In this document: one piece after another, positions 48,005-59,964 of the stretch | How positions within the stretch are numbered: the first letter of the stretch is position 1 | Layout: every line of letters begins with the position of its first letter | From: Eulemur rufifrons | Lineage: Eukaryota; Chordata; Mammalia; Primates; Lemuridae | DNA: 64,000 nt | Direction of reading: 5' to 3' | Assembly (NCBI RefSeq): GCF_041146395.1 | Contig: NC_090997.1 | Span: 40,837,501 to 40,901,500, forward strand | Notes under the pieces: model-generated | What the model saw: only the letters and a program-made list of their open reading frames with translations | What the model was told of the DNA's origin: nothing | Databases searched by the model: none | Position numbers and translations under genes: made by a program

Positions 48005-48228
48005 TGTTTAAGGTCATGGGCTTTGGGACCAGACAAACCTGAATTCAAGCCCCAGTTCCACCATCTACCAATCAAGGGACCTTGGCCACTTGGTTACTGT
48101 CTCATTTATGAAATGTGTGTAGTGTTATTTAATACTCTTAGCAACCTGATTGATAGAGTTTCAATGAAGACCAAATTAACTAATCTATATATAGCTCTAT
48201 GTTCAGTGTCTGGCACAGAGTAACTGTC
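48005..48228 (+). repeat. MIR SINE, near full length
   Basis: Sense MIR in order: catgggctttgggaccagac, cctgaattcaagccccagttccaccatc, ggaccttggccacttgg, ctcatttatgaaatgtgtgtagtg and gctctatgttcagtgtctggcacagagtaactg. Confidence 0.85.
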
Positions 48229-48241
48229 AAGGAACCAACAG
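48229..48241. repeat. Target-site duplication, left copy
   Basis: AAGGAACCAACAG matches AAGGAACCATCAG at 48314-48326 with one mismatch. It flanks the truncated Alu. Confidence 0.8.
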
Positions 48242-48313
48242 TCCTGTAAGCTAGGCTGATGCCATGGCACTCTAGTCCGGGCAACAGAGGGAGACTCCGT
48301 CTCAAGAAAACAA
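48242..48313 (+). mobile_element. Severely 5'-truncated strepsirrhine Alu (about 72 bp)
   Basis: Only the last part of the right arm is present: gtaagctaggctgatgccat, ggcactctagtccgggcaac, then agagggagactccgtctcaag and a short A-rich tail. The gctaggctga(c/t)gcca variant is the one in the Alu at 57940. A 13-bp target duplication flanks it, so this is a genuine truncated insertion and not an eroded full copy. Confidence 0.88.
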
Positions 48314-48429
48314 AAGGAACCATCAGCCATTGTTATTAAAATATCTCTACACAAATGCTCTGCTCCTGCCTCCTTGTTATTTACTCCTTGTTTGGTAAAA
48401 TATATTCTCTTTACGTCCATGCTTTCTCA

Positions 48430-48765
48430 GAGGTTGCAGCACATCCCAAACGCCATTCACACATCAGGTCTCCGGTATTCCTCCTATAAAGCTTTTCCTT
48501 AGAATTTTTTCAAACTCCCTTCTCATCAGATAATTATTGACTACAGGTATCATTTGGTCATTCTCTGTTATCTATCTGTTATGTACTTATATTTTCCTAA
48601 ACTATTACTTATAATATTTCAATGTTTTAGATTTATGTTCAGTATCCCAAATCAGACAGTAAATTCTTTAAGGGCAAGCATTACCTTATATCTTTTTCTA
48701 TTATGCATAATACCTAGCAGAATGTCTTGCCATTGTAGGTACTATATACAGATGATTTAATTTTT
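48430..48765 (+). repeat. L2 LINE 3' end
   Basis: Sense L2: ccattcacacatcaggtctcc, gtaaattctttaagggcaagcattacctta, ataatacctagcagaatgtcttgccattgtaggtac. Confidence 0.6.
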
Positions 48766-48769
48766 TAAG

Positions 48770-50850
48770 CTTCTACAAAACCCAAGCCTATAGCATTGAG
48801 CTACACAACTGGATATAGAGGCATGAAAAGCTGTTATCGCCAGTGGCGTGCTGGAGCCCCTTCATACCATTCTGTCTTGCAGGAGTCTGTTGCGTACATC
48901 TTTTCCCCAACTTTGCATGCAATGTCTCATCGGTAGCTTGAAAACAGCCATGCTGTATTTATTCCGTGGAAACTTACAAACACTACAAATCAGGGCTCTT
49001 TCTTTTCTTTCTTTCTTTCCTTCTTTTTTTTCCCTTTTTCTTTTCTTATTTTGGAAAGCTAGTTGTTACACATTTACCAGTACACCATAAAGATAGATAT
49101 AGAGCAATCCAAAGGCTAGATCTAGATTTAAATACATATTAAACATTGAGAAAACTCAGATAATCTATGCTTCCCTACCAGAATCAGAGGGCATTCTGTG
49201 CACATAGAAATAACATATTCATATTATTGGTGGGAGAGATTCTATAGTTACCATTTAAACATTAATTTCCTTTGCAAATGATCTTGATATTTGGTAGAAA
49301 GTCCATGTATTTTATAGTGAAGCTATGGGCTTAGTAGTTATTTTCCAGTGATTTGATATATGTATAACTTGTTCTCCTTCTAAATTGTGAGGTCCTCAAA
49401 ACATTTGCTGAATTAAAGACAAGTATCTATCAAGGGCTATATTAATGACTGTGCTGGGCTCAGAGTAGTCACTCAGGGAAAAAGATGTATTTGTTTATTG
49501 CTCAATTTTAAAATCTAACATTTTGGAAGATGAGAGGGAATTTAAAAGAAAGAGCATGTGTTCCACAAAATGCACAATTAACAAAGCACATGTATATTCT
49601 TAGCCTTGGAGATGGTAGACAGAGATTGCAACGGTTATTTTTTTTACTACGCATATCTTTTTATCATTTGTTCTGTAGTTCAAACTTTTGTTTTTGAGAG
49701 AAACTGTTGTTTGTATTTGGTCAGCAATATAATCCTTGAGAAATTTATATTTGGAATTTAAAATCATGAGTTTGGTTGCTTTTTTTTTTTTTTTTTTAAA
49801 GCACCCCCAATTTAGGCCAAGGAGTCAACCTTAAGCCTTGCTGCACTGCATCCAGGAGAAGCATTCTTTAGGTCATTATGGAGAGGGAAAAAGACAAGAG
49901 GAGGGCACATGACTAAAATCTTGGTTTGCATGTGATAGATTTTTCTGTGATGAAAAGATTTCTTCTGAAGGCAGATATAGAACACTACTAAAGATAAAAA
50001 CATCATGACACATCAAAATCACATACTCAAAGTCTAGTAATCCATCAAACGCACTCAGGACAAGACTTTACTGTATGTGAACATAGACATTCATCTCCTA
50101 TTTCAGCAAAACCAGAAACTTCTCTTACCGTAGAGGCATGGCAATAAATCACCTTAACCACGAAGTCCAAAGGAGAACTGAATTCCAGCATACAAATGGA
50201 ACACACATAGGATTCTAACTCCTTTGCAAGGAACTAAAGTTCATAGAATTTCCTCATTTTTACAGTTTCCCAGGATTTTGGTCCTGGAATGCTCCCCATG
50301 CTCCCTCCCAGGAGCTGTGTGCCTCAGGCTCCCCACCCTTAGCAGCAGCTGCCTGCAGACAGACTGAATCTAGGCCCTGCCTTCTCTGTAAAATGGAGAC
50401 TAGCAGGTATTAAAGTTATGTTAGTATTTAGATAAGGGTCTCATCCAGATGTTAACAAAAGACATTAAAGAATAATTTTGGACAGAAATTGTGCATCTCT
50501 GGAATAAATTTTGTGACAGGAACAAACATTCCAAGCATTGGCCTTTTGTGGGATCCCTAGAACCTATCCGCTCACATTCTAAATGAGGAGAGTATCCGCT
50601 ATGGGACGGCTAAATAGAGACCCAAGATTATGGTGCTTACTAGGGCAAAGCAGTAAGGAAAAACATCCAAACTAAAAAGGCAGTTTACTATGTAAACAGT
50701 AATTTTAAATTGACATTTGACTTCAGATAAGTTGAAACATCTGAGGCTGAATCCCATGCCAAATTAAAACATACATAAAAACCATCCTTTGGGATTGTGA
50801 AGCTTTTAAAGATGGAGTGGTAATGTAAGCATATTCTTTATAAAGAGCAG
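48770..50850. other. Unassigned sequence with pyrimidine-rich and T18 tracts
   Basis: A C/T-rich simple tract lies at about 49000-49050 and 18 T residues at 49780-49797. A short L2-like word set occurs near 49385-49480 but is too weak to call. No gene. Confidence 0.45.
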
Positions 50851-50854
50851 TTCC

Positions 50855-51365
50855 TAATTGTGTCTCTTCCATGCTTAAAGCACTTGACTTGTTCCCTGTT
50901 ACACTGTAGGATCAGGTCCAGTGTCTCTGTATAGAGTGCAAAGTTTTTAATGACCCCACTTCTCTTGCCTCGTGGTACACTCCTAGTCCCTTCTCTGAGT
51001 GTTCTCTGTACCACTAATGTTGCATTTCTTTCCATTTTCTTGTTTCTAACCCTTTACACAAGCTGTCCTGTACCTGAAGCTCTAGCTAATTCCTATATAT
51101 CTTTTGAGTCTCAGCTTGGACCTTTCTCCATTCCTTTGTTGACTCCTAAAGGCATGGTTAGGTGCCCCTTATATTTTCTCCATACCACAAGGTAGTTCTC
51201 TCATATAACATTTAATGTATTTTAAGAGCCTATTTCCTTGTCTCTATCTACTAATAGGCAGTTGGCTTCATGTCATCAGGGATGCTGTTCATTTTGTTCA
51301 TGCTCAACCCTCAGCATACCATCTGAATAGTAGGTCATCAATAATCATTTTCTAACTAAATGAAT
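50855..51365 (+). repeat. L2 LINE 3' region
   Basis: Sense L2: gatcaggtccagtgtctctg, catttctttccattttcttg, ctgtcctgtacctgaagctctagc and tcagcttggacctttctcc. The terminus is aatagtaggtcatcaataatcattttc. Confidence 0.65.
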
Positions 51366-51419
51366 AAATTAAGTGTCTATAAAACTATTTCATTAACATT
51401 AATAACCATGAGTACCAGA

Positions 51420-51550
51420 GTGGTTAGTGTTTTCTGCAGGGAAATGCATGAGAGCAGAGAACTTTTCCTGTCCACCGTTGTATCCCCAGCACTACCATTA
51501 TATCTGACACACATTAAATAGATGCTCAATAAACATTTATTGAATAAAAG
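51420..51550 (+). repeat. L2 LINE 3' terminus
   Basis: The block agagcagagaacttttcctgtccaccgttgtatccccagcactaccattatatctgacacac followed by tgctcaataaacatttattgaataaaag is an L2 end. It follows the previous L2 closely but repeats the terminus, so it is a second copy. Confidence 0.75.
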
Positions 51551-51554
51551 AAAC

Positions 51555-52910
51555 TTGAAATAGTGAGTAGCATTTAAGGTACAATACATTGTCCCTGACA
51601 AGGTGGTTAATGCGACGCTCATATGAATGTCTCTAATAAGAATGGTAAGCCTTTTCAGATTTTTTAAAATCATCAAATCCAGGGGAAAATTTACCATTCT
51701 TGTTATAGCAATCATTACTACTGTCAATAATCTTGCCTATTAGAGATCAAGAATTTTTTCTTCTCAAATATTATCCTAAATAAATATTTCCCAGTCTATT
51801 GAGTAGTATTTTTAGATTTGCATCATTGAGTTTCAGCAGTAGCTAGTCTCCTTGAAATATGTTATTCTCCAAATATGCAATAGACCCCTACACTAGAAAC
51901 ATAGTTGGGTTTCTATATTCCTCAAAGCAAAAATAAATAAATAATAAGGAGGCATTTGTATACATCCTTACCCTAGACAGCTTTGGAAAAAATCAAAACA
52001 TCTAACCAGAATGGTATTTGAGAGATGATCTGGCTCAGCACTGTGCTCAGGACTAACTGTTTTCTTCCTCCTTTTAAAGGAAGAGGATGCCTATAATCAT
52101 GGTATTTGTTGAGTCTGCTCCAAGTGGTTAAATGTTTTTCTTTAAAAATAGCACTGGGTTACACACATACATCATTCACAGAGTCATTACTTCTACATAT
52201 TATGCAATTTTCATAACTGATATAAATGATAAAACACTCTTACCTACCTATATAATCAAGGAGAATCAAGTTGAATGTGCATAGACTTATGATAATCATA
52301 TTACATTGACACAAATGGTGCCCTCCACCACTCCCCAGCCCTATATCCCCAACATTTCAGTGAAAGACTCTCCTTTTTACAGTTCTAGGTCAAGCAAATT
52401 TATTGGATCAGACTGAATATTGTGCTATAAATTATGTCACCATGAAAATACACCCCTATTGTATTTTCAATAGAGAAAAAGAACAACAAGAAAAACTACT
52501 TGAAGTACAGTTCTCATCTAGAGAAGTGATTCAAGGTTGAGTTTCCTATGCTAAGAAAAATGAGCAAATTACAGTTGACAAATTTTTTTTTTACATTTCG
52601 CTTCTGTCATGTGTAAGACTGTCCCTCACCTCCATAGCTCCTCATTTGAGCCTGACTTTTGAACTTTCTTTCTCTGTCTGAATTCAGCAAGCAACAGACA
52701 AAGCCAGTCCTTCAAGTGGTTTAGATTTGAGAAAAACAATCCTTCTATAGATAAAATGACAAAAAAACTGCAGCTAGAGGCTCCACACACTGGGGCTTGG
52801 AGAATATGGTCTTTCCATTCACAATCCACAACAAAAAGAAGCAGGGTAAGAGGGTGACAGCCAGGCACCTTAATCAAGTAGCAAAAAAGTGTTTCAGGAA
52901 AAGCAGGGTG
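51555..52910. other. Unassigned AT-rich sequence
   Basis: No gene or named repeat was identified. An 83-codon minus frame at 52626-52877 has no recognisable domain. Confidence 0.45.
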
Positions 52911-52915
52911 GGTGG

Positions 52916-53308
52916 TGTCTTAGCTCATCTGGGCTGCTCTAACAAAATATCACAAGCTGGGTAGCTTTAAACAACAGAAGTTTATTCTTCTCAATTCTGG
53001 AGGCCGGAAAGTCCACGATCAAGTCACTGGCACATTCAGTGTCTGGCGAGGACCCACTTTCTGATTCACAAAGGGTGCCTTCTAGTTGTGTCCTTACATG
53101 TTGGAAGAGACCAGCAAGCTCTCTAGGATCTCTTTGATAAAAGAACTAATTCCATTTATAAAGGCACAGACCTCACAATCTAATCAGCTCCCAAAGGCCC
53201 CACCTTCTAATAATATCAACCAAGCAACTAAGGTGTTACCAACACAACATCTTGGGGGGTAGGTTTCAACATATGAATTTCAGAGATGCAAGCATTCAGA
53301 CCATAGCA
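52916..53308 (-). mobile_element. Solo LTR of MaLR type (MLT/MST-like), antisense
   Basis: The antisense pattern is tgtcttagctcatctgggctgctctaacaaaatatcacaagctgggtagctttaaacaacag, then tctggaggccggaaagtccacgatcaag. It continues with atcagctcccaaaggccccaccttc, and the end is aacatatgaatttcagag and attcagaccatagca. This is what I recall for MaLR LTRs of the MLT1/MST group. It begins TG and ends CA. No internal retroviral sequence adjoins it, so it is a solo LTR. The exact subfamily was not assigned. Confidence 0.8.
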
Positions 53309-53311
53309 GTG

Positions 53312-54155
53312 ATGCTGGCTATTCAAGCAAGTTACTCGTCAGGTGATGTGTCAGGAACCTGAGCACACATCCAGAGTCAGGGATTCAGGAGAAAAGGCAA
53401 GAAAAAGGTATGGTACCAGAAAGGTTACTAGAATAGAGCCTTGAAAACAAAGGTGAAGGTAGGAATAGGTTATTAACCTGAGGTTGGGTCAATACTGGGT
53501 GATTGTTGGCTTGATATTGAGCCACCTACTATCGGTCTACACGGCTCATGAAAATCCTGAAAAGGGTGTGCTGGACCTTTAGGTAGGTTGACAGACACCA
53601 GATTTGCAGAGGAGAGAAAGACATAAAGGCTTGGTATTGATTTCTAGACCTTTCTCTAACCTCATAATGTCTATCAGAATTTCCTGTCCTGGCTCAGGGC
53701 TTTGCTTCTGTACAAATTAATTCTTTTTGTTTATATAATCTTAACTAAATGATGACTCTTCACAGGTTAAGGCTGCCCTTTTCTCCAGCTTCAAAGGCCT
53801 TCACCAGTCAGGGAGGAAGCACACCCTCGGCAAAATTAGCCCAGTGAGCAGAGGAAAGTGTGGAAGCTGCTCTGCCTCTGCTTCTCACAATTTTGATCTC
53901 ATACAGAATGGCAAGCAGATTAGAAAAATACACTCAAGGGAAAAACATATTGCATTGATTAAAGGTAAAGAATGCCTGACTAAATGTACTTAGGGCAGAA
54001 ATAGTCATAGCTGACCATGAGTCAGCTATGCATCACTGCCACCAAAAATAATCTCTCCCACCAATTCCTTCTTTCCTCTCAGCTGCCATTACCCTTGATC
54101 AGACCTTGTTATCACTAAGCTGGAATCTTAGAGTTCTCTCTTAGTCTATCCCACA
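53312..54155. other. Unassigned sequence
   Basis: No gene or named repeat was recognised. Confidence 0.45.
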
Positions 54156-54159
54156 GCAA

Positions 54160-54665
54160 TTGATTTTTCCTGCCCCGATCCCTTTTGTATATCAAAGTCA
54201 CTGTGATTTTTCTCAATTATCTGTCCCATACGTATTCAATGGTTCCACATCACCTGTTGAATTAAGTCCACATTTCTTATTCTGACCTAAACATTTTTAC
54301 AGCATGACCTTATTTCACCCACCCTGTATCCAAGGCATCTATAAAATTTTGTTGTTCCTGAGTTTCTGAATACATTTATCCTTTTCTCACTTATGGAGCT
54401 TTGTCCTCACTGTTCCCTGATGGGCATGTTCTACCTTCAACTCTACCTGACAAAATCCTACTCATTTCTCTAGATGTTGCTTAATGTCTAATGTAGTCCC
54501 TGCTTTTTTCAACTACAGGGATTCCTCACCTGACTGGTTTTCCATAGCGCTCTATCTCTCATGCTTACTCTCATACTCATCTCATTCTATACTGGATTAA
54601 AAGTTCTCTGGGTCCATTGTCATAAAGGTTTGTCCCTAATGAATTTTTAATAAATGTTGGTTGAA
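54160..54665 (+). repeat. L2 LINE 3' region
   Basis: Sense L2: gaattaagtccacatttctt, atgaccttatttcacccaccc, tggagctttgtcctcactgttccctgatggg, cattgtcataaaggtttgtccc and a terminal aataaatgttggttgaattt. Confidence 0.6.
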
Positions 54666-54704
54666 TTTAAAAGAAGCAAGCATGATTCTTGTGGATGGAT
54701 AAAG

Positions 54705-54732
<28 letters not shown>
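54705..54732 (+). repeat. (AC)14 microsatellite
   Basis: A pure dinucleotide run just downstream of an L2 end. Confidence 0.95.
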
Positions 54733-54736
<4 letters not shown>

Positions 54737-55384
54737 CTACACACAAACAACTATTATAAAATACAGTATCATGTCCAATTAAGAAATTAAGAATTCAAAA
54801 AATTGTAATGCACATACACTAAGATTCCACAGAGAAAATATAGAGAGTAAAATCTAATGAGATATAGTCATGATGTAAAGTGTATTTCAGCTCTCTAAAG
54901 TTTGGTTTTAATCACTACCTTCTTGAGAAGACTCATATCTGCAAAATGTTTTCAGAATCTTTATGAAAACCTCCATGTAGACAAAATGACCTAAAGAGAA
55001 CTGAATAATCAGCAAGTCATAGAAAATTCACATTTTGGCTATTCAGTCATTCTGTTGAAGTCTATTGAAGCTTGAACATAGTAGCCAGGGGCTTTGAGCT
55101 TTATTTAATCATGCATTTATTTAATTCAGAAGAAAATCTTTACGGCAAGGTTTATTTTGTTTCCTTAGTAGTGGTTTCATAAATAACTTAGAATATTGAG
55201 TCAGGATAACGGTAAGTGTTAAACCCTCTTAACTTAGAAACTCTGGCTTCTGGCTTCTTGGTATCCAAGCAGTGCTATCAAAAAGAAAAAAAATTACACA
55301 TTCCATATGGCTTTGAAAGTAAGCATAACCAAGCCCCTCAAACCCAACTTTGTCGTGGCTTTCGATTTTAAATGAAATCATTAT

Positions 55385-55400
55385 AGTTCTTTATGTTTTT
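55385..55400. repeat. Target-site duplication, left copy (16 bp)
   Basis: AGTTCTTTATGTTTTT is repeated exactly at 55531-55546, on both sides of a 130-bp double-ended L1 insertion. Confidence 0.93.
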
Positions 55401-55450
55401 TTTAATTTATTTTTTATTATTTCAGCATATTGTGGGGGCACAAAAGTTTA
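55401..55450 (-). mobile_element. L1 3' terminus, antisense arm of an inverted insertion
   Basis: A T-rich tail is followed by ttcagcatattgtgggggcacaaaagttta, the antisense of the lineage-specific L1 3' end also seen at 10313. It joins directly at 55450/55451 to L1 sequence of opposite orientation. Confidence 0.92.
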
Positions 55451-55530
55451 GCAATCCCATTATTGGGCATCTGCCCAAAAGAACAAAAGACATTCTATAA
55501 AAAAGACATCTGCACCCACATGTTTATAGC
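55451..55530 (+). mobile_element. L1 ORF2 fragment, sense arm of an inverted insertion
   Basis: The stretch gcaatcccattattgggcat followed by ctgcccaaaagaacaaaag and acattctataaaaaagacatctgcac is sense L1 ORF2 near its C-terminus. Together with the antisense 3' end it forms one 130-bp insertion with most of the intervening L1 deleted. The open frame crossing it (55430-55654) is not a gene. Confidence 0.92.
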
Positions 55531-55664
55531 AGTTCTTTATGTTTTTAAAAATCATCCATGCTCTTTCCCATTCGCCTCCTCTAAAAAAAAAAAAACCAAA
55601 ATACCTATTCAAATCACTAATCTTGATTGTGACACAGCAAAACAAGTTTTGTAGTGAAAAAGAA

Positions 55665-55795
55665 GAGTTAAGAGAATGAGATTTAGGTTCCAGTTCTAAT
55701 TCAACCCCTGGACATATGTACGTAAGTGAAACACCTCACCATTCCAATAATCCATCTTTAGACTATAAAGTAAGGAAACAATCCTGCTGACTTAC
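55665..55795 (+). repeat. MIR SINE
   Basis: Sense MIR-like order: gagaatgagatttaggttcc, gtaagtgaaacacctcacc, and atccatctttagactataaagtaagg. Confidence 0.55.
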
Positions 55796-55799
55796 CTAT

Positions 55800-56585
55800 T
55801 TTTGGTCAGGTCTTAATGAAATAAATCAAGGGAGAGACTTTGTAAATTGTACCCAAAGCACCACAAGCTCTGATGATACTAATGCCAGTTCCTATTAGCC
55901 CTCCACCAATCCTGAGCCAGCAGCTCTCCAGCTGACCAGCTGCCTTTGCATCCACCTCACATGCAACTTTCTGGACAGGTTCTATGGGTTCTAGTTGCCC
56001 ATACTGTAAGGGCCTCGGATTCTTCCCTTGTGTCCATCTGGGTCTTGTACTTCCTTCATTCAGAGACTTCAACCCCCGGGAAACGTTCATCCCTAATCAA
56101 CCCATTAGGATCTTTGCTCTCAGAATTCTTTCCACACTTATCTTCTCAACCTCAAATACATGCTTTTATATACTCTAGCTATTACAATTTGCAAACCTTG
56201 GTACCACTGCAGTGTGAATTTGTATGTATGAAGACTGCATCATTTGCCTCTTTTATATCACTCAAAGTGTCTAGCTCAGGGCTGCCTGGCACACAGCTTC
56301 TTAAAAAGAATGATTTATGTATTTTTCTAAACTTATTTCCCCTAAGCTCTTGATTAACGCACACTTTGACCCCCTAACCCTTGACATCTAATCTGTCATC
56401 AAGTTCTCTCTATTTTACCTTCAAAATTTTCTCAAATCTGCCCGCTTCTCCCTATGTTACCTGCAGTACTTCAAAAGCTTCTTCACCACGCCCTCACTTC
56501 ATCAATGGCTTTCAAGTAATACACTCCACATACACAGACAGGAAAAAAAATCCGTCTTACAAAGTCCAATTGTGCCTGCTTTCTT
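55800..56585. other. Unassigned, C/T-rich sequence
   Basis: Overlapping frames of 94-135 codons occur on both strands at 55806-56353. The composition is pyrimidine-rich on the plus strand. No recognisable domain was found, and it may include further eroded L2. Confidence 0.4.
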
Positions 56586-56589
56586 CTTG

Positions 56590-57135
56590 GAACCTATAAA
56601 TGGCTTTTCATTTTGCTTTGAATAAAAGCCCAATATCCAAAAGTGTACTTTAAGGCCATGTGTAATCTGGTCCCCAGAAACCTCTCCAACCTCATTGTGG
56701 GCCACTCTCCCCTTCTCCCTCCAATCCAGCCACATGGCCTCCTTCAAGCTTCTGTCAGAGGCCATGGTCGTTTGCCTCAAGGCCTCGGCATATGTTGCTC
56801 TCCCTGCCTGGAAGTTTCTTCCCCAGCAATTTGCATGATCATTTCCACCTCACCTTCCATGTGTAGAAGCATCATGCTTGCTTTTATTATCCCAACTCTT
56901 ATTCAGAGAGGACTGTTTAAGCAATTCCATCACTGAATACTTTACCTTACTTACATTGAGTAATTATTAGTTGTTTTCTGGCTTACTTCTAAATCATTCC
57001 TCCTCTCTCTAGATGATAAGATGCATGAAGGTAGGAACCATGCATGGTTTTTTTTCCCCCCCAGCATTATGTACCCAGAACCTAGCATTATTACTTGACA
57101 CATCATAGGCACTCAAAAATATATGTCGAATAGGA
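56590..57135 (+). repeat. L2 LINE 3' region
   Basis: Well-preserved sense L2: ggccatgtgtaatctggtccc, acctctccaacctcattgtgggccactctcc, cctcaaggcctcggcatatg, ctgcctggaagtttcttcccc, gatgcatgaaggtaggaacc and a terminus with cacatcataggcactcaaaaata. Thymidine and cytosine runs lie at about 57049-57063. Confidence 0.8.
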
Positions 57136-57208
57136 ATTTAAGAAGTGAGACTTGAGTATTTAGTATATGCCAGGTGCTGGAAATACAAAGTAAAATAATT
57201 CAGGCCTC

Positions 57209-57850
57209 CACCCTTGGTGGGAATGTAAATGGTGCAGCTGCTATGTAGAACAGTATGGTGGTTCCTCCAAAAATTAAAAATAGAATATGATCCATCAATT
57301 CCATTTCTGGGTATATGCCTAAAAGAATTGAAAGCAGGGACTTGAGTAGATATTTTTACACCAATGTTCATTCAATATATTCAATAGCCAAAAGGGGGAA
57401 GCAACCCAAGTATCCATCAATGGACGAATGGATAAACAAAATGTGGTATATGTGTGATAGAATATTACTCATCCTTAAAAATGAAGGAAATTCTTTCACA
57501 TGCTACAACATGGATGAAGACATTAAGCTAAGTGAAATAAGCCAGTCACAAAGGGGACAAATACCAGATGATTCCACTCATATGAGGTACGTAGAGTAGA
57601 CAAATTCACAGAGACAGAAATTAGAGTGGTGGTTGTCAGGGACTAACTAAGCGGAGGAGTAATGTGGAGTTATCGTTTAATGGACATAGAGTTTCAGTTT
57701 GGGAAGATGAAAAAAGTGCTAGAGATGGATGGTGGAGGTCATTGCACAACAGTGTGAGTGTACTTAATGCCATTCAATTGTACACTCAAAAAGTAGTTAA
57801 CACAGTACATTTTATGTTATGTGTATTTAACCACAATAAAAAAATTATAA
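57209..57850 (+). mobile_element. Old L1M 3' end (ORF2 C-terminus and 3'UTR)
   Basis: Sense L1M: ttggtgggaatgtaaatggtgc, tttctgggtatatgcctaaaag, ccatcaatggacgaatggataaacaaaatgtgg and a 3'UTR ending tttatgttatgtgtatttaaccacaataaaaaaatt. The frame 57315-57599 translates the ORF2 end ([14 protein letters not shown]) but is stop-broken. By its 3'UTR it is an older L1M subfamily, different from the copies at 28916 and 55401. Confidence 0.88.
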
Positions 57851-57914
57851 AAATGTTATGGTAGTATAAAAAAGCAAGCAGTTGGGTTGGGAGGGATTCT
57901 CATGAGGGAACTAA

Positions 57915-58277
<363 letters not shown>

Positions 58278-58294
58278 AAGAAAAAGTGACATCT

Positions 58295-59840
58295 AAACAG
58301 AAAGAAGGGGAAAAGTATTTGTGGACAAAAGGAACAGCATCCAACAAGGAAGGCTGAGAGTGAGGGGTGTATCCAGGGGATAGCTGTTTGGTGAAGGCTA
58401 GTCACAGACATAAAACTGAGCTATAACCAACCAAAAGATCCCAACAGCTCTGAATCAAAGAAATGTTACCTTACTTTCTACTAACTTAAAACTTGAACAG
58501 CCGACCTATGTTGTGTCTGGTTACTTCTATTCCCCCAAATTTCAGACAGTTTATTCAATTTGACAGTGAAGTTGAAGGTGAGACTTTTGACCAAGAACCA
58601 GAGAACCATGTTTCAAACATAGTAGGCAAAAAAGATGCAACCCTTTTATATCAAGTCTGAATCCAGATTTCAACATCCAAAGGTGAGAACAAAAAGATCT
58701 GATGCCAGTGCATTCCAGAGCCAACACACCCAGCCTAAGCCTGGGGAAAAAATCTTAATTCTTGGCTTAAGATGCTTTCAAGAATTATTAAAAATCTCAT
58801 TACACTTTTATCTCTGTAATATAAAAAAATTAAATGTTGTTTTTAAACCTGAGGTTAAGACTTTATATGCATGGTTAATTGTACAGGCCTACGATGAAAT
58901 ACACAATAAATCTCACCGGTTATTACCTGTTATTGACCATAAAGAGTTGACCACACTGAAGAGAATTAAAAATTATAATATTCTGTTACTCTGATTCAGC
59001 ATGAGTCATGTCAATACCATAAGAGTGAAACAATGTTTCTAGCACCAAAAGCAACTAGGTAAGTAGGACTAGGAAAACCGAACAGATTGGGATGGTCCAC
59101 ACATCTCTCAGGCCTGCCCTGAGGTCCAAAGGTCCTCCCACGTATGAACTTACCAGGACAAGGTTTTGTACACCAGAGGTTATGAATGAAGAAAGAGATG
59201 AATGATCTAAGGAATTATTTTTTTAAAAAAAGAGTTTAAGATAGTAGAGCCTCCTTTGTGTTACTGCATTAAATATGGGTTAAACTTCTTCTGAGAAGGT
59301 AATCTGCAGGCCTTGGTGTAAAAAGCAAAGGCATTTCTTCTGGGAAGAAGAGTTTTTCTTCATTTTTCTTCCTTTATATGTCCTCTCACTCTACCCTGCT
59401 TTGTTCTTTTTTTCTCTACTCCATTATAATCTGCATGAGAACCTCATTTAGTTAAACATCCTCCACCCAGTGCCTTAGGAGAATGAAGGTTGCTTCTGTC
59501 TTTTGGGTTTGGTTTTTCCTGTAAGTATGTTGTTAAAAACTATATTCTTCCTTCATATCAAAACCCATGCAGTTTCTTTCTAATTTTAGTTTCCCTCTGT
59601 GAACAACCTGCAATCAAAATTTTGGCATATAAATATATTATAGGGCTTTTCATTTTATGAGTGCTGCTGTTGAAATTGGGCACATAATATGGGAAGTTTT
59701 AGAACATTTTTCATACCAACCATTAATCTCTTCCTCCTCTGTGCTCCCATCACACTGTAACTCCACCTCTGTTACTGTCTATACCAATTCCGGTGTGTTC
59801 CGGGATTATATCATATGTTCCATGAAAGTAAGATTGAATT
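58295..59840. other. Unassigned AT-rich sequence
   Basis: The 119-codon plus frame at 58635-58994 has no domain I recognise. No named repeat was identified. Confidence 0.45.
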
Positions 59841-59844
59841 TAAT

Positions 59845-59960
59845 TTACTCTTTCAGCAAACATCTACTGAGTGGCAGTTGTGAGCCAATCACTAGACTAG
59901 TGGTTGGAGATATAAAGAGAATTAAATAGAGTTCCTCTTTTCAAAGAGCTCACTGTAATT
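59845..59960 (-). repeat. L2 LINE 3' terminus, antisense
   Basis: The order cagcaaacatctactgagtggcagttgtgagccaatcactagac and ttcaaagagctcactg is antisense L2. Confidence 0.55.
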
Positions 59961-59964
59961 TCTC

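Noticed and set aside
49780..49797. T18 run as the tail of an antisense retrocopy
   Set aside because: The adjacent sequence (from 49801) is not recognisable as any gene or repeat, and no target duplication was visible.
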